From assembly GCA_949987565.1 (NCBI GenBank), contig OX465105.1, positions 19,527,113 to 19,591,112 of the forward strand: a stretch of DNA of 64,000 nucleotides, written 5' to 3'. The stretch comes from Luidia sarsii. Its lineage: Eukaryota > Echinodermata > Asteroidea > Paxillosida > Luidiidae. Position numbers and translations under genes: made by a program. The stretch's first letter is position 1, and the number at the start of each line of letters is the position of its first letter. Below are positions 10,799-20,030 of this stretch, one piece after another. The notes beneath the pieces are model-generated. The model saw nothing but the letters and a program-made list of their open reading frames with translations, was not told the origin of the DNA and searched no databases.

Positions 10799-11640
10799 CA
10801 GTCAACGAGAGCCTGGACACTGGAAGACAAAAGGTGCCTGTAAATGGTTGCTTGGCAACAGTTGCTTAGTAACAGTGGAAAAACCGCCTGGGATTTTCTG
10901 ACAATGGAAGACACTTTCAGACAAGAGGTGCCTAGAAACAGCTGCTTGGCAACAGTTGCTTAGTAACAGTGGAATAACCGCCTGGGATTTTCTGACAATG
11001 GAAGACACTTTCAGACAAGAGGTGTCTAGAAACAGCTGCTTGGCAACAGTTGCTTAGTAACAGTGGAATAACCGCCTGGGATTTTCTGACAATGGAAGAC
11101 ACTTTCAGACAAAATGTGCCTGGAAACAGTCGCTTGGCAACGGTTGCTTAGTAACAGCGGAAAAACCGCCTGGGATTTTCTGACAATGGAAGACACTTTC
11201 AGACAAGAGGTGCCTAGAAACAGCTGCTTGGCAACAGTTGCTTAGTAACAGTGGAATAACCGCCTGGGATTTTCTGACAATGGAAGACACTTTCAGACAA
11301 GAGGTGCCTAGAAACAGCTGCTTGGCAACAGTTGCTTAGTAACAGTGGAATAACCGCCTGGGATTTTCTGACAATGGAAGACACTTTCAGACAAAATGTG
11401 CCTGGAAACAGCTGCTTGGCAACAGTTGCTTAGTAACAGTGGAATAACCGCCTGGGATTTTCTGACAATGGAAGACACTTTCAGACAAAATGTGCCTGGA
11501 AACAGTCGCTTGGCAACGGTTGCTTAGTAACAGCGGAAAAACCGCCTGGGGTTTTCTGACGATGGCAGACACTTCCAGGCAAAGATTGCTTGGCAACACT
11601 GTCGGTGATTGACAGCCAGGGAGTTTCACTGAAAACAGGA
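10799..11640 (+). repeat. 94-bp minisatellite, about 8-9 copies, just downstream of RFC5
   Basis: The unit begins GGAAGACACTTTCAGACAAG and recurs at 10906, 11000, 11094, 11188, 11282, 11376 and 11470, with diverged outer copies. Period is exactly 94 bp and copies are nearly identical, so homogenisation is recent. Every unit carries GTTGCTTAGTAAC preceded by CTTGGCAACA. The array begins about 220 bp past the RFC5 stop codon on its 3' side and may lie in the RFC5 3' untranslated region. Units are directly adjacent, so this is not a CRISPR array. Confidence 0.95.
10861..11531. promoter_or_regulatory. Array of eight RFX X-box-like motifs at 94-bp spacing
   Basis: GTTGCTTAGTAAC starts at 10861, 10955, 11049, 11143, 11237, 11331, 11425 and 11519 and is unchanged in all eight. 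It fits the degenerate X-box form RYYNYY-N(1-3)-RRNRAC as GTTGCT-T-AGTAAC. The match is to a loose consensus, so binding is inference. It could simply be carried along by tandem duplication. Confidence 0.4.
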
Positions 11641-11857
11641 GTCACTTCAAGGATATCTCAGCACAAGCATGATTGAAATTGCTTCAAGGGTAGGTTTTGG
11701 CAGAGACAAAAAAAACATGAACAAAGGGGCTAATGATAAAGTGTGTGTATTTTCTTTACCGGAGGCCAGAGGCAACCTTCATCACAGGCAGTTGCAGATT
11801 TGCAGTAGCATCTGTTACTACTGTAAGCCAAAGGAACAAAGGGCAGTCTTTACTCCA

Positions 11858-14800
11858 TCACGCCTTGGCCATCACCATGTCACGAGCCACCTGGAACGCC
11901 GACACCAACGAACCCAATTGGATTTTTTCACTGGTTCCCGCTGCCAAACGGTGTCTGCGTAGAGAACAAAACAATGGAATAAATCAATTTCATGCGGGGC
12001 ACCGATCTCAAATATAAAATTTGTGACCAAAGAAGTTTGACAAGTTGCACAGCCGTTGGAAAAACTTACTCTGCATCCGCCATTTTTTCCAGGAGATGAA
12101 TCCTCACTTTGACAGGAAAGTCAACTGTTGGGACGAGTAAAAAAAAGAAGAGAAAATCAGCAAATCTTGAAGGATTGAGGTGGCAAACCAAGCTGGAACT
12201 TTGTATCAGAAGCAACTGCTGGATATGGCCATTGCATGGGTGCACCGAATGGCCCATGGAGTACAATGTGAAAAAGGGTCATGGTATCCACTTACTTCTG
12301 TGTACGTAGATGTGCACCTCCGTCAAGATATCCTGCAGAGCTAATCCTTTCAAGGTTTTTAGTTTCATTATATCTGGTCGCGTCAATCAGGAAAAAATTA
12401 CAACATGATCGTCTTTAAAAAATGACTGTAATGACACATTTCAAGCATGCATACCGGTAATCTTTTTATAGCAAACTTGACTGATAATGAATTTCATCCT
12501 AGGCCCTGTGCTTAAACGCAACAACCACCGCTCTACCACCTGAGCTATCGGCGCAAACACCACATTATATCTATGATGCAATGGGGTACCCGCCGCTATG
12601 CAATATTCGAATCCACCACACGACCTCGACCAGCTCGGTGGTCAAGTGGTTAAAGACGTCTGCACTAGAGGGCGGGAGTCGCGGGTTCGAATCCTGCCAG
12701 ACTGAAATGTTCTCATCGGGCATCAGGCAAAGCACTGAGCACTCGGTGCTTATCACATTGAGTAGGGCAAACCCTCATTGAATTACACCTGAGCTATCCA
12801 ACCATAAGGTCGGGGTCTCTCAAACAGTCAACCAACTATGATGGGTTGGAGGTCCCACTCCGAAGCATTTTGACCACGACAATGTCCCGTTTCCAATGCT
12901 TTTCTGAATCAAAGGAGTACTACAATCCTGACATTTTCATTTCGGTTTTAAGAACAAAAAAGCATCACTTTTTATGGCATTCAATTTGATAATTAAGAAA
13001 TCTCACAAATGTATAGAGCTTGATCCTAGCAGGACCTTTCGCAAAGGCAAAGGCAAATGCCTTTGAGAAAGGTCCTGCTAAGATTGAAACGTCAGGCCCT
13101 CTAACTTTACATTTTTGTGAGATTCTTCCGTGCGCCTTGCAATGCTGACTGAAATCTGATGGCTGAAAATTATCGTCGTCGTGGAAGGATACTGCCATAG
13201 GCCGTAGTGTAGTCCTTGTTCAGCATCCAGTCCACGATGTTCTCAATGTCTGAGCGCAGTGGGTGCCCCGTGCACTGGTAAACGTTCAACTCTGTCACTT
13301 TGTCGTACGCCATGTGTGTGGTCTGCAAGCGCAAAGCATTCAGACATTAGAAGCACTTACTCGTGCTAAAAAGTGTGCTGAATATCTATGATAGATACGG
13401 TCCAAGTACAGTGGAATGACGCTACAACAAACAATCCCAGGATCCATGAAAACTGTTTGGTATAGCGGTTGTTCGTTATAGGAGTTGCAGCTGCATATCG
13501 ACAGAGGTAAAAGCGGGAGCCAAAGAGCATGTTCATTATAGCCGAATGTTCGGTATATCGGCATTCGTTATAGCAACATTTCACTGTACCACCACAGGTA
13601 TAAGACTGAATTCATGTGTACAATAATTGATTTTTTTTTCCATGAAAATTTACAGCTGTTATTCTGTTTCCTCCACTACATCATACATGAATCGGTCAAA
13701 TTCTTGGGTTGTTTTATTTCATGTGTTGGCCTACCAAGTTATTACCAATGAAATTTAGGATACGTGTTTATCATATTCCATTAGCCAGATCAATTCCATT
13801 GGTGCTTAACAGATAACCAAGACCCTCTTTTTCCCAAAACCCGGCTTAGGCTCCAGCTCCTGTTCTGTCCATGATTAACCCGACAGCTTTAAACTTGGTT
13901 TGAGGTTCTTTGTGCAAGTGAATGTGTTGGAGTTTTCATTTTTCAAAATGGGAGTATCTTCTCCAAAACCATGACAACAAAGCCTGAGTCTAAGCCGGGT
14001 TTTGGAAAGGGGCCCCTATTTTCCTCAAGAAAATGGGTACTGTATTAAGAGATGTACTGCCAGATACAGTAGGTGGCAATGGTTACCACTTTAGCTCAGC
14101 TGGTCCCCTTTTTTCCCCCACCAAAGTCAAATGCATTGCACTTTAACAAGGACAGAAGGAATGACAACCAAAGCCCAACAAAACTGAAGCCACCGAAGAA
14201 AAAAACAACCCAAAATACGAGAAGGAAATCTTTGTGACTTACTTGAAGAATATTGATGGAACGTCTCATGTCTCCTTTGGACAACGTGATCAGAGCGTTC
14301 ATTCCATCTTCCGTCACGTTCGCTCTGCAAAGAGCAACAACCAAAAATGTTTCTCCAAACGTCTACTGGCAAAGCATAAGTGGTGCTCAGCATGCCTGCG
14401 TTCCGTTCCAAAAGGCCAGCTAGGAATGGCCTTCTGACTGGCCCAAGACTTCAACTGTCACTTGGCCAATCTCCACTTGAATAACTGACTTTTGTTTTTT
14501 TAATGCAAATTTGCCAAAAAACAAGGCTATAAAGCCACTCAAGGTTAACCCATATTCTCAGTTACAGGAATTCCTGTAGGATGCAGAATAGCTACAAACG
14601 CAGAACTACGTGAAATTCTGTGGTCTATTTTTAGGTTTGTGAAAATGATGGTGTTATCGCATTCACTGTTCTGTTGATATGGTTTATGATATAATTTATT
14701 AGATTTTCTGGTATCATAATAAAGTAAATTTCATACTCCACTGGTATATAGTTTATTTGGGTTTTATTTTTTTGAATAAGCAGTCATATCTTGTGATACA

Positions 14801-17800
14801 CTTTTTGTTTTTTAGAGTGTGATTGGGGCTTCGGCAGTTTATGTGCCTTGACCAGTCAGGCGGATATGGGTTAAGGGCTACGAAAAGAAGGAGATAGAGA
14901 GGGACTCGGGAAGGCTGGAGATAGGAATTAACAATTCCTCGTAAAAAGGGTAAGATCATAGGCAAGGGGGGAAAACATGAACCAGGAAGGGAATTCCAGA
15001 GAGAGGCTGAACGAGGGGAAAAAACCTGCGACACAGGACTAGACCCGCCCCCAACCCTGGATTCTCACGCCTACCCTTCTTGGTCGATGACGTGTTGGAT
15101 TCTCGGGACCATCTGCTGCAGGTTGAGCGGTCCGAACCGGAACCTGGTGCAGCGGGACTGCAGGGCGGGGATGATCTTGGACAGGTAGTTGCAGATCAGA
15201 CAGAAGCGCGTGTTCTCCGTGTATTTCTCGATCACTGTGGCGGAGGCAGGGACAAATGAACCATCCTTGAAGTGTCAGAGGGAACGCTGATTGGTTGGAA
15301 TTTAAGGAGAGCGAATGGCAATTCTTTAAGGAAATCGGACAAAATTTCAAGAGAACCTGGAAGTTTATCCTAGAAATATATCCTCTTGCCCCAATGTATC
15401 CTTTGACCCTACACTGCCCTCTGACCCCCATTCTACTGTCTGGCCCAACAATGCCCTCGGACTCCAATCTATACAGACTCCAATCTGCCCTCTGACCCCC
15501 ACACTGCCCTCTGACACTCATTTTGCACTCTGACCCTCACTCTGCCCCCTGACCCTCACTCTGCCCCCTGACCCTCACTCTGCCCTCTGACCCTCACTCT
15601 GCCCTCTGACCCTCACTCTGCCCTCTAAATACATTCTGCCCTCTGGCCCCGACTGTGTTGTGACCCCTACTCTGCCCTCTGACTCCTGACCTCGTCTCAG
15701 TGCATTCTGGGCGTCGTTGGTCATGGCGTCAGCCTCATCGAGGACCACCAGCTTGAAGCCGGACCTGAAGATGGTTCGTGTGCTGGCAAAACTGAGGATG
15801 GGACCCCTGACAATGCCGATGCCCCTGTCATCTGAGGCATTGAGCTGCAACAAGACGGGGAGCAAGGTTGTTAGCTTGGATGCGACCTGTGGCTGGCAGT
15901 CACGCACATCAATGGGAATTGGGAACAAGGTTGCGAACTTGGATACGGCGAATGGCTACAAGAAACACACATGTATGCGACTTGGGAACAAGATTGTTAA
16001 CACTCATAGAGACGATGACTAGATGCAACACACAAGTCTATGGGGACTTGACAAGTGACAACAAAGTTGATTAGAACACAAAGTCTATGGGACTCAGAAA
16101 CAAGCTTGTCACCTATAGCTTAAACTAACATATATGGCAATCGGCTGCAGCCACTAGACAGTGGCTCCTATCAGCTCATGTGTAACTTGGAGACCTTGGT
16201 CTATGTAGGATCGTCTTCGACGGACGACTTCTCGGTCCAAAGACCAGGGTTGCACCCACCTCCAGGACCATGGAGTTGAACTCCTTGGGAGCGTACAGCT
16301 GCTTGGCACAGGCCAGGATGGTGGATGTCTTCCCCGTTCCCGGAGGTCCGTAGAACAGCATGTGCGGCAGCCTGTCCTCCTTCATGAACTTCTGGACTGT
16401 GGGATAGAGGTTGCAAATTGCAATGCACTTACCATCAGTTGGATGACACACACCCTATGATCACCGAGATGGTCAGAATGTTATATCTATGATGCAACGC
16501 GGTACCCGCCGCTACACATTATTCCTGCCACACAACCTCGACCAGCTCGGTTAAGACGTCTGCACTAGAAAGCGGGAGTCGCGGGTTCGAATCCCCCCCT
16601 CAAGCTGCCTGAATTTTTTTTATCAGGCATCGGGCAAAGCACTGGGCACTTAAAGCTTATTATGTCGAGCAGGGCAAACCCTCATTGAATTACATTTACC
16701 TCGACACAAACATCATGTTATATCTATGATGCAATGCGGTACCCGCCGCTATACATTATTCGAATCTGCCACACGACCTCGACCAGCTCGGTGGTCAAGT
16801 GGTTACGACATCTGCACTAGAAAGCAGGAGAGTCACGGGTTCGAATCCCGCCCGAGCAGCCTAAAAAAATTTCATCAGGCATCAGGCAAGAAATCTGGGC
16901 ACTTGGTGCTTATTACGTCGAGCAGGGCAAACCCTCATTGAATTTGATGCCGCGCAAGTCGCACACATTGGGGGTCATAGGGCGCGCTGTACATTTGATA
17001 GGCACATAAAAGAGAGAGATTTGTTGGTTGGTGTTTCTCGCTTCTCCACTCCAGTAATTTGAGGCTTCATTGCTCAGACCCCCCAAACAAAACTTGGGTT
17101 TAGCAGCACCAGGATTTGGGAAGCAGCTGATGGTGGCTTACTTGTGCTGATGATTTCTCGGTGGGAAATCAGATCGTCCAGTTTATTGGGTCGATACTTC
17201 TCCACCCTGTGAATGGAAACAAGAAATGTTAGTGCACATGTGCACACCTATCTGACGCACGTACTTGAATGTACGGACTTGAATTCACTAGAAAGATTTT
17301 AGTTTAATATCTTCACCATTCAAGGCTAGAAAAAACCTAAATCCACAACAGATATTGTTATGTAAACAATAGCCATTGTATGGCACAACCATTTGCTGAA
17401 AAAAAATAGACTTACAGTTTTTCCCCAAATAATGATTTTGTGACTCATACTAAGTCATAGTCATACCTAGTTGCGGTAACCGTAACCCTCATCCTCCCGA
17501 AGGTCGGAGACCTGAGGGTTACGGGAACGTATGTACAAAATTATAGCGAGGTTTTTGTTTTTACCATTTTGGAAACACCACTGTCCCGATCGCCCCCTTT
17601 TTCCACCCTTTTGAAAATCGCCACACACAATCTAAGGACATGCACTTGATCCCAAATGTATACTGAATGTGATCAGATAACTCAAAACATCGTGGGTAAA
17701 ATACTTTTCCGAAAAACGGGCAGAAACTCACCAAAATACTGTCTGTAAATGTCCCGTCAACGTCTCCGCCAGGTTCGGAATCCGAACCTGGCGCCTCGAC

Positions 17801-18991
17801 CAATCAGCGCTTAGTCTCGTGACGTATACCCGCACGACGGCTATTTGCTGTTTCGCAATAACAGTCCACACTCGTGGTGCGCGCGCAGGTCATCGTCCTG
17901 TGAAGAGCCGACTGGTACTGTATACAACCATGGATATGCGCGCGCACCACGAGTGTGGACTGTTATTGCGAAACAGCAAATAACCGTCGTGCGGGATATA
18001 CGTCACGAGACTAAGCGCTGATTGGTCGAGGCGCCAGGTTCGGATTCCGAACCTGGCGGAGACGTTGACGGGACATTTACAGACAGTATTTTGGTGAGTT
18101 TCTGCCCGTTTTTCGGAAAAGTATTTTACCCACGATGTTTTGAGTTATCTGATCACATTCAGTATACATTTGGGATCAAGTGCATGTCCTTAGATTGTGT
18201 GTGGCGATTTTCAAAAGGGTGGAAAAAGGGGGCGATCGGGACAGTGGTGTTTCCAAAATGGTAAAAACAAAAACCTCGCTATAATTTTGTACATACGTTC
18301 CCGTAACCCTCAGGTCTCCGACCTTCGGGAGGATGAGGGTTACGGTTACCGCAACTAAGTCATACCATAATATTATGTGGTGCATGTTTTTTGCATTTTT
18401 TTCATCACCCTTTGACGGTGTAGGTATTAAACTAAAATCTTGGCAGCTTTTCAATTTTGACTTCGGGGAAAACTATGTTAATAATGTATAAATGCACTGC
18501 AATATTCACAATCTCATCAATCATCACATGTACATGTGTACATCATTCATTTTGTTCTGTCATCATGAATACTGCATTGAATAGTCAAGAGATCACTCGG
18601 ATTTTTGACAAGAAATTGGTCATAACAAATAGTGAAGTTCATGGAAGCATAGCTTGCAAGACTCAAGATAGCACACTGTAGTCTAAAGGGTGTTGATTTT
18701 CTCTCAAAATCAATGAAGTTTCTCTGGTAAAAAGGAGCCTTGTACAAAGTATACACGTAAACAAGAGAGGGCGCTAATCACAACACCACTAAAAAATCGT
18801 AAACTCGCCATCACAGTGAATTAATCGAGCAAGAAAGCGTGAAAAAACGGCCATCTAGGCCAAAATACACCCACAGAGAGGGGCACTCGGGTTCAGCGGC
18901 TCATTTCGGGGCCGGCAGAACTGGAGTTGTTGACATCGATGGCTTACCAGGGAAGATTTGTCGTCTTCTTGTTCTCGGAATCTGCCATCAT
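11858..18991 (-). CDS. RFC5: Replication factor C subunit 5 (36-kDa clamp-loader subunit), complete, 10 exons
   Basis: AAA+ ATPase subunit that helps load PCNA, and the checkpoint clamp in RFC-like complexes, onto DNA in the nucleus. Exons in transcript order: 18991-18948, 17206-17142, 16396-16260, 15844-15691, 15234-15075, 14324-14243, 13322-13193, 12373-12296, 12124-12070 and 11954-11858. All are GT-AG, phases agree, and the total is 333 codons plus TGA. Motifs: LPWVEKYRP at 13-21, Walker [11 protein letters not shown] at 52-61, Walker [10 protein letters not shown] at 115-123, SRC arginine-finger motif at 160-162, GDMRRSIN at 204-211, [11 protein letters not shown] at 290-300. Length and collinearity fit human RFC5 (340 aa). 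Exon 1 is only 44 bp and begins with two consecutive ATGs; the second has the better +4 G. An E2F-like site lies 18-28 bp upstream of the first. It is divergent with KSR and convergent with PPM1D. Confidence 0.96.
12566..12787 (+). mobile_element. tRNA-derived SINE (family 1) in the RFC5 intron between exons 7 and 8
   Basis: Starts near ATATCTATGATGCAATG. It contains a tRNA-like core with box A GGTCAAGTGGTTAAAGACG and box B GCGGGTTCGAATCCTGCC, then a tail ending AGGGCAAACCCTCATTGAA. Two more copies lie at 16478-16694 and 16713-16945. The shared 5' leader and tail outside the core show it is a SINE and not a tRNA gene. Confidence 0.85.
13018..13110. repeat. GATCCTAGCAGGA foldback repeat
   Basis: GATCCTAGCAGGACCTTTC is followed within 50 bp by the inverse GAAAGGTCCTGCTA and by ACGTCAGGCCCTCT. 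It belongs to a family seen throughout the window: about 7265, 21160, 22725, 33430, 37383, 55105, 58895 and 62463. The recurring consensus is AGGGCCTGACGTTTCGATCC plus AGCAGGACCTTTCTCAAAGG. It is a short inverted-repeat element of unknown class. Confidence 0.75.
13409..13586. mobile_element. pogo/Tc1-like MITE in the RFC5 intron between exons 6 and 7
   Basis: Ends CAGTGGAATGACGCTA and TATAGCAACATTTCACTG are diverged inverses flanked by TA on both sides. The interior has the repeated GTTCGTTATAG/GTTCGGTATA motif. A sister copy lies at 32068-32275. TA target sites and CAGTGGAA ends are typical of pogo/Tigger-derived MITEs; class assignment is inference. Confidence 0.75.
13590..14105 (+). repeat. 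Dispersed 520-bp duplication, copy 2 (in RFC5 intron)
   Basis: Collinear partner of 9680-10200, including an AAACCTGGCTTAG-family MITE at 13831-14007. It occupies most of the intron between RFC5 exons 6 (14243-14324) and 7 (13193-13322) and starts just after the pogo-like MITE. Confidence 0.75.
14753..15034 (-). pseudogene. Retroelement-like 3' fragment in an RFC5 intron
   Basis: The - strand frame begins [20 protein letters not shown], whose [10 protein letters not shown] core resembles the conserved C-terminal end of many non-LTR reverse transcriptase proteins. A DNA segment from here (GGGACTCGGGAAGGCTGGAG, near 14900) recurs at 53956-54017 and 54059-54120, so it is dispersed. It is short and lacks catalytic RT motifs; a dead LINE end is my reading. 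Confidence 0.5.
15395..15680 (+). repeat. Short tandem repeat CCCTCACTCTGCCCTCTGA in RFC5 intron
   Basis: Roughly ten imperfect copies of a 19-20-bp unit lie immediately 3' (in RFC5 sense) of the exon 4 donor at 15690. On the transcribed strand it reads GAGGGCAGAGTGAGGGTCA. It ends within about 10 bp of the splice donor. Confidence 0.8.
16478..16945 (+). mobile_element. Two tandem copies of tRNA-derived SINE family 1 in RFC5 intron
   Basis: Copies at about 16478-16694 and 16713-16945, each with the leader ATCTATGATGCAA, a box A GGTCAAGTGGTTA-type segment (deleted in the first copy), box B GGGTTCGAATCCC and tail AGGGCAAACCCTCATTGAA. They lie side by side in the same direction between RFC5 exons 2 and 3. 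The second copy keeps the fuller tRNA-like core. Confidence 0.85.
17468..18357. mobile_element. 890-bp MULE-like foldback transposon with 9-bp target duplication, in RFC5 intron 1
   Basis: Two arms of about 420 bp (17468-17888 and 17936-18357) are almost perfect inverses around a spacer of about 47 bp. The ends are TAGTTGCGGTAACCGTAACC and its exact inverse. A perfect 9-bp direct repeat AGTCATACC flanks it (17459-17467 and 18358-18366). Only a single-base indel and very few substitutions separate the arms in the parts I compared, so it looks young. Long terminal inverted repeats plus a 9-bp duplication are typical of Mutator-like elements. Each arm has the same 80-codon open frame in mirror orientation, which I regard as non-coding. 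Confidence 0.88.
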
Positions 18992-19008
18992 GTTCAACGC
19001 AACTTGTG

Positions 19009-19019
19009 TTTGGCGCGAA
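19009..19019. promoter_or_regulatory. E2F-type site at the RFC5 start
   Basis: TTTGGCGCGAA fits the E2F consensus TTTSGCGC and lies 18-28 bp upstream of the first RFC5 ATG on the - strand. E2F control of replication-factor genes at S phase is well established in animals. The match is to a short consensus, but its place beside a replication gene strengthens it. Confidence 0.6.
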
Positions 19020-19406
19020 GGTGCCCCCGAACCTGTGACGCACGATGTACACATGTATTGCGCGTGATTGAAAGCTACGTGTTTCTGTGTATAATAAAGT
19101 GCCCTGCGGGCCTTGACGACTTTTTATCCGAGGGGGACGTCAATCGTCCAAATTATAACTTTGACGCTTACATCTGTCAAAATTCGCCAGATAAACGCCA
19201 TTTGTCATCTTTGTTAACAAATTGTCTTCGTTTGGCTCTGTTTCTTGCGATCAAGATGCTCGGGGCGTGAACGTGTTTATGTAAGCAGCCCCTCAAAATG
19301 ACTCATTGGCGGGGGGATACACCGTTGGTGGAAATGGTATCGCCCTAGTCTCGTAGACTTGCACGCGAGAAAGGGCGAGATCGAATGAGACTGACGAAGA
19401 AGAAGC

Positions 19407-19656
19407 GGTAACGTATGTTGTCGCGATCCTCTGCCGAGTATTAATATTCATCAGGTATGACGTCACTGCACAACGATCCGGTTACGGCCGATCCGTATAT
19501 CCGCACCACTGACTATAAGTGTCGCGACAGTGTGTTATTCTCTACTGTTGTCAGTGATGCGGATTCGGAGTAGTACGGATGCGGATCATTTTGCAGTGAC
19601 GTCATATCATATGTATATTCATACTCGGCAGAGGATCGCGACAACATTACGTTACC
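19407..19656. mobile_element. 250-bp foldback MITE with 9-bp target duplication and two CRE palindromes
   Basis: Ends GGTAACGTATGTTGTCGCGA and TCGCGACAACATTACGTTACC-type inverse; the arms are complementary through most of the element. A perfect 9-bp direct repeat AGAAGAAGC flanks it (19398-19406 and 19657-19665). Each arm holds a perfect CRE, TGACGTCA, at 19458-19465 and 19597-19604. It sits in the RFC5-KSR intergenic promoter. The 9-bp duplication again points to a Mutator-like family; its ends (GGTAACG) resemble but do not equal those of the 890-bp element. Confidence 0.88.
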
Positions 19657-19883
19657 AGAAGAAGCCCCCCCCCCCTCAAAAAAAAAGAAGAAAAAAAATG
19701 TCTGCGAGTGTTTTGGGTTGCGACATTCGCTGAGAGAATAGAGAGAGCTAGAGAGAGAGAGAGAGAGAGGGAAGAAGAAGAAGAAAGAAGTGAGAGAAAT
19801 GTGCCGTCATTTTCGCCGAATTTCTCCCCGAACTGACGGCGGCTGCCCGCCCTGAGACCTCGGCTGCTCCTCCCCGGACAGAC

Positions 19884-20030
19884 ATGGCGGACGAACCGCT
19901 GCCGGTGGCCGACGCCCTGGCCAACTTGAGGGAAATCCAGTCGGTGATCGACGGTCGGATCTCCAGCTTGGAGGGGCTTCGCAAGTTGGGCTCCAGCGAC
20001 TACACGCAGCACGAAATCCGAACAGTCGAG
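19884..20030 (+). CDS. KSR: KSR exon 1: start of CA1 coiled coil
   Basis: 147 bp, 49 codons, ending in phase 0 at a GTAAG donor. The end of the exon ([10 protein letters not shown], then TQHEIRTVE) matches the vertebrate KSR segment SLRGLRTK...LTQQEIRTLE in spacing and key residues. This identifies the true N-terminus far upstream of the remaining exons. Confidence 0.93.

Larger units (their letters stand above)
18992..19883. promoter_or_regulatory. Presumptive bidirectional promoter between RFC5 and KSR
   Basis: The two start codons diverge and lie 892 bp apart, so both promoters and both 5' untranslated regions must fit here unless extra upstream exons exist. Contents: an E2F-like site next to RFC5, a CRE-bearing 250-bp MITE in the middle, a poly-C/poly-A stretch (19666-19700), a GA tract (about 19738-19770) and GC-richer sequence leading to the KSR ATG. 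No TATA box is evident at the expected place for either gene. The 143-codon + frame at 18839-19270 is antisense to RFC5 exon 1 and is not supported as a gene. Confidence 0.7.

Noticed and set aside
10799..11640. Regular repeats considered as a CRISPR array
   Set aside because: The 94-bp units are directly adjacent with no unique spacers, and the genome is eukaryotic.
12620..16860. tRNA-like cores with box A and box B at about 12630, 16540 and 16790
   Set aside because: Each is embedded in the same leader and tail and does not form a full cloverleaf with paired acceptor stem; they are SINE copies, not tRNA genes.
17561..18264. An identical 80-codon frame on - (17561-17803) and + (18022-18264)
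   Set aside because: They are the two arms of the foldback transposon. Apart from the mirror copy there is no support for a protein.
18839..19270. 143-codon + strand frame between RFC5 and KSR
   Set aside because: It overlaps RFC5 exon 1 antisense and part of the promoter, has no family resemblance, and would conflict with the divergent pair.
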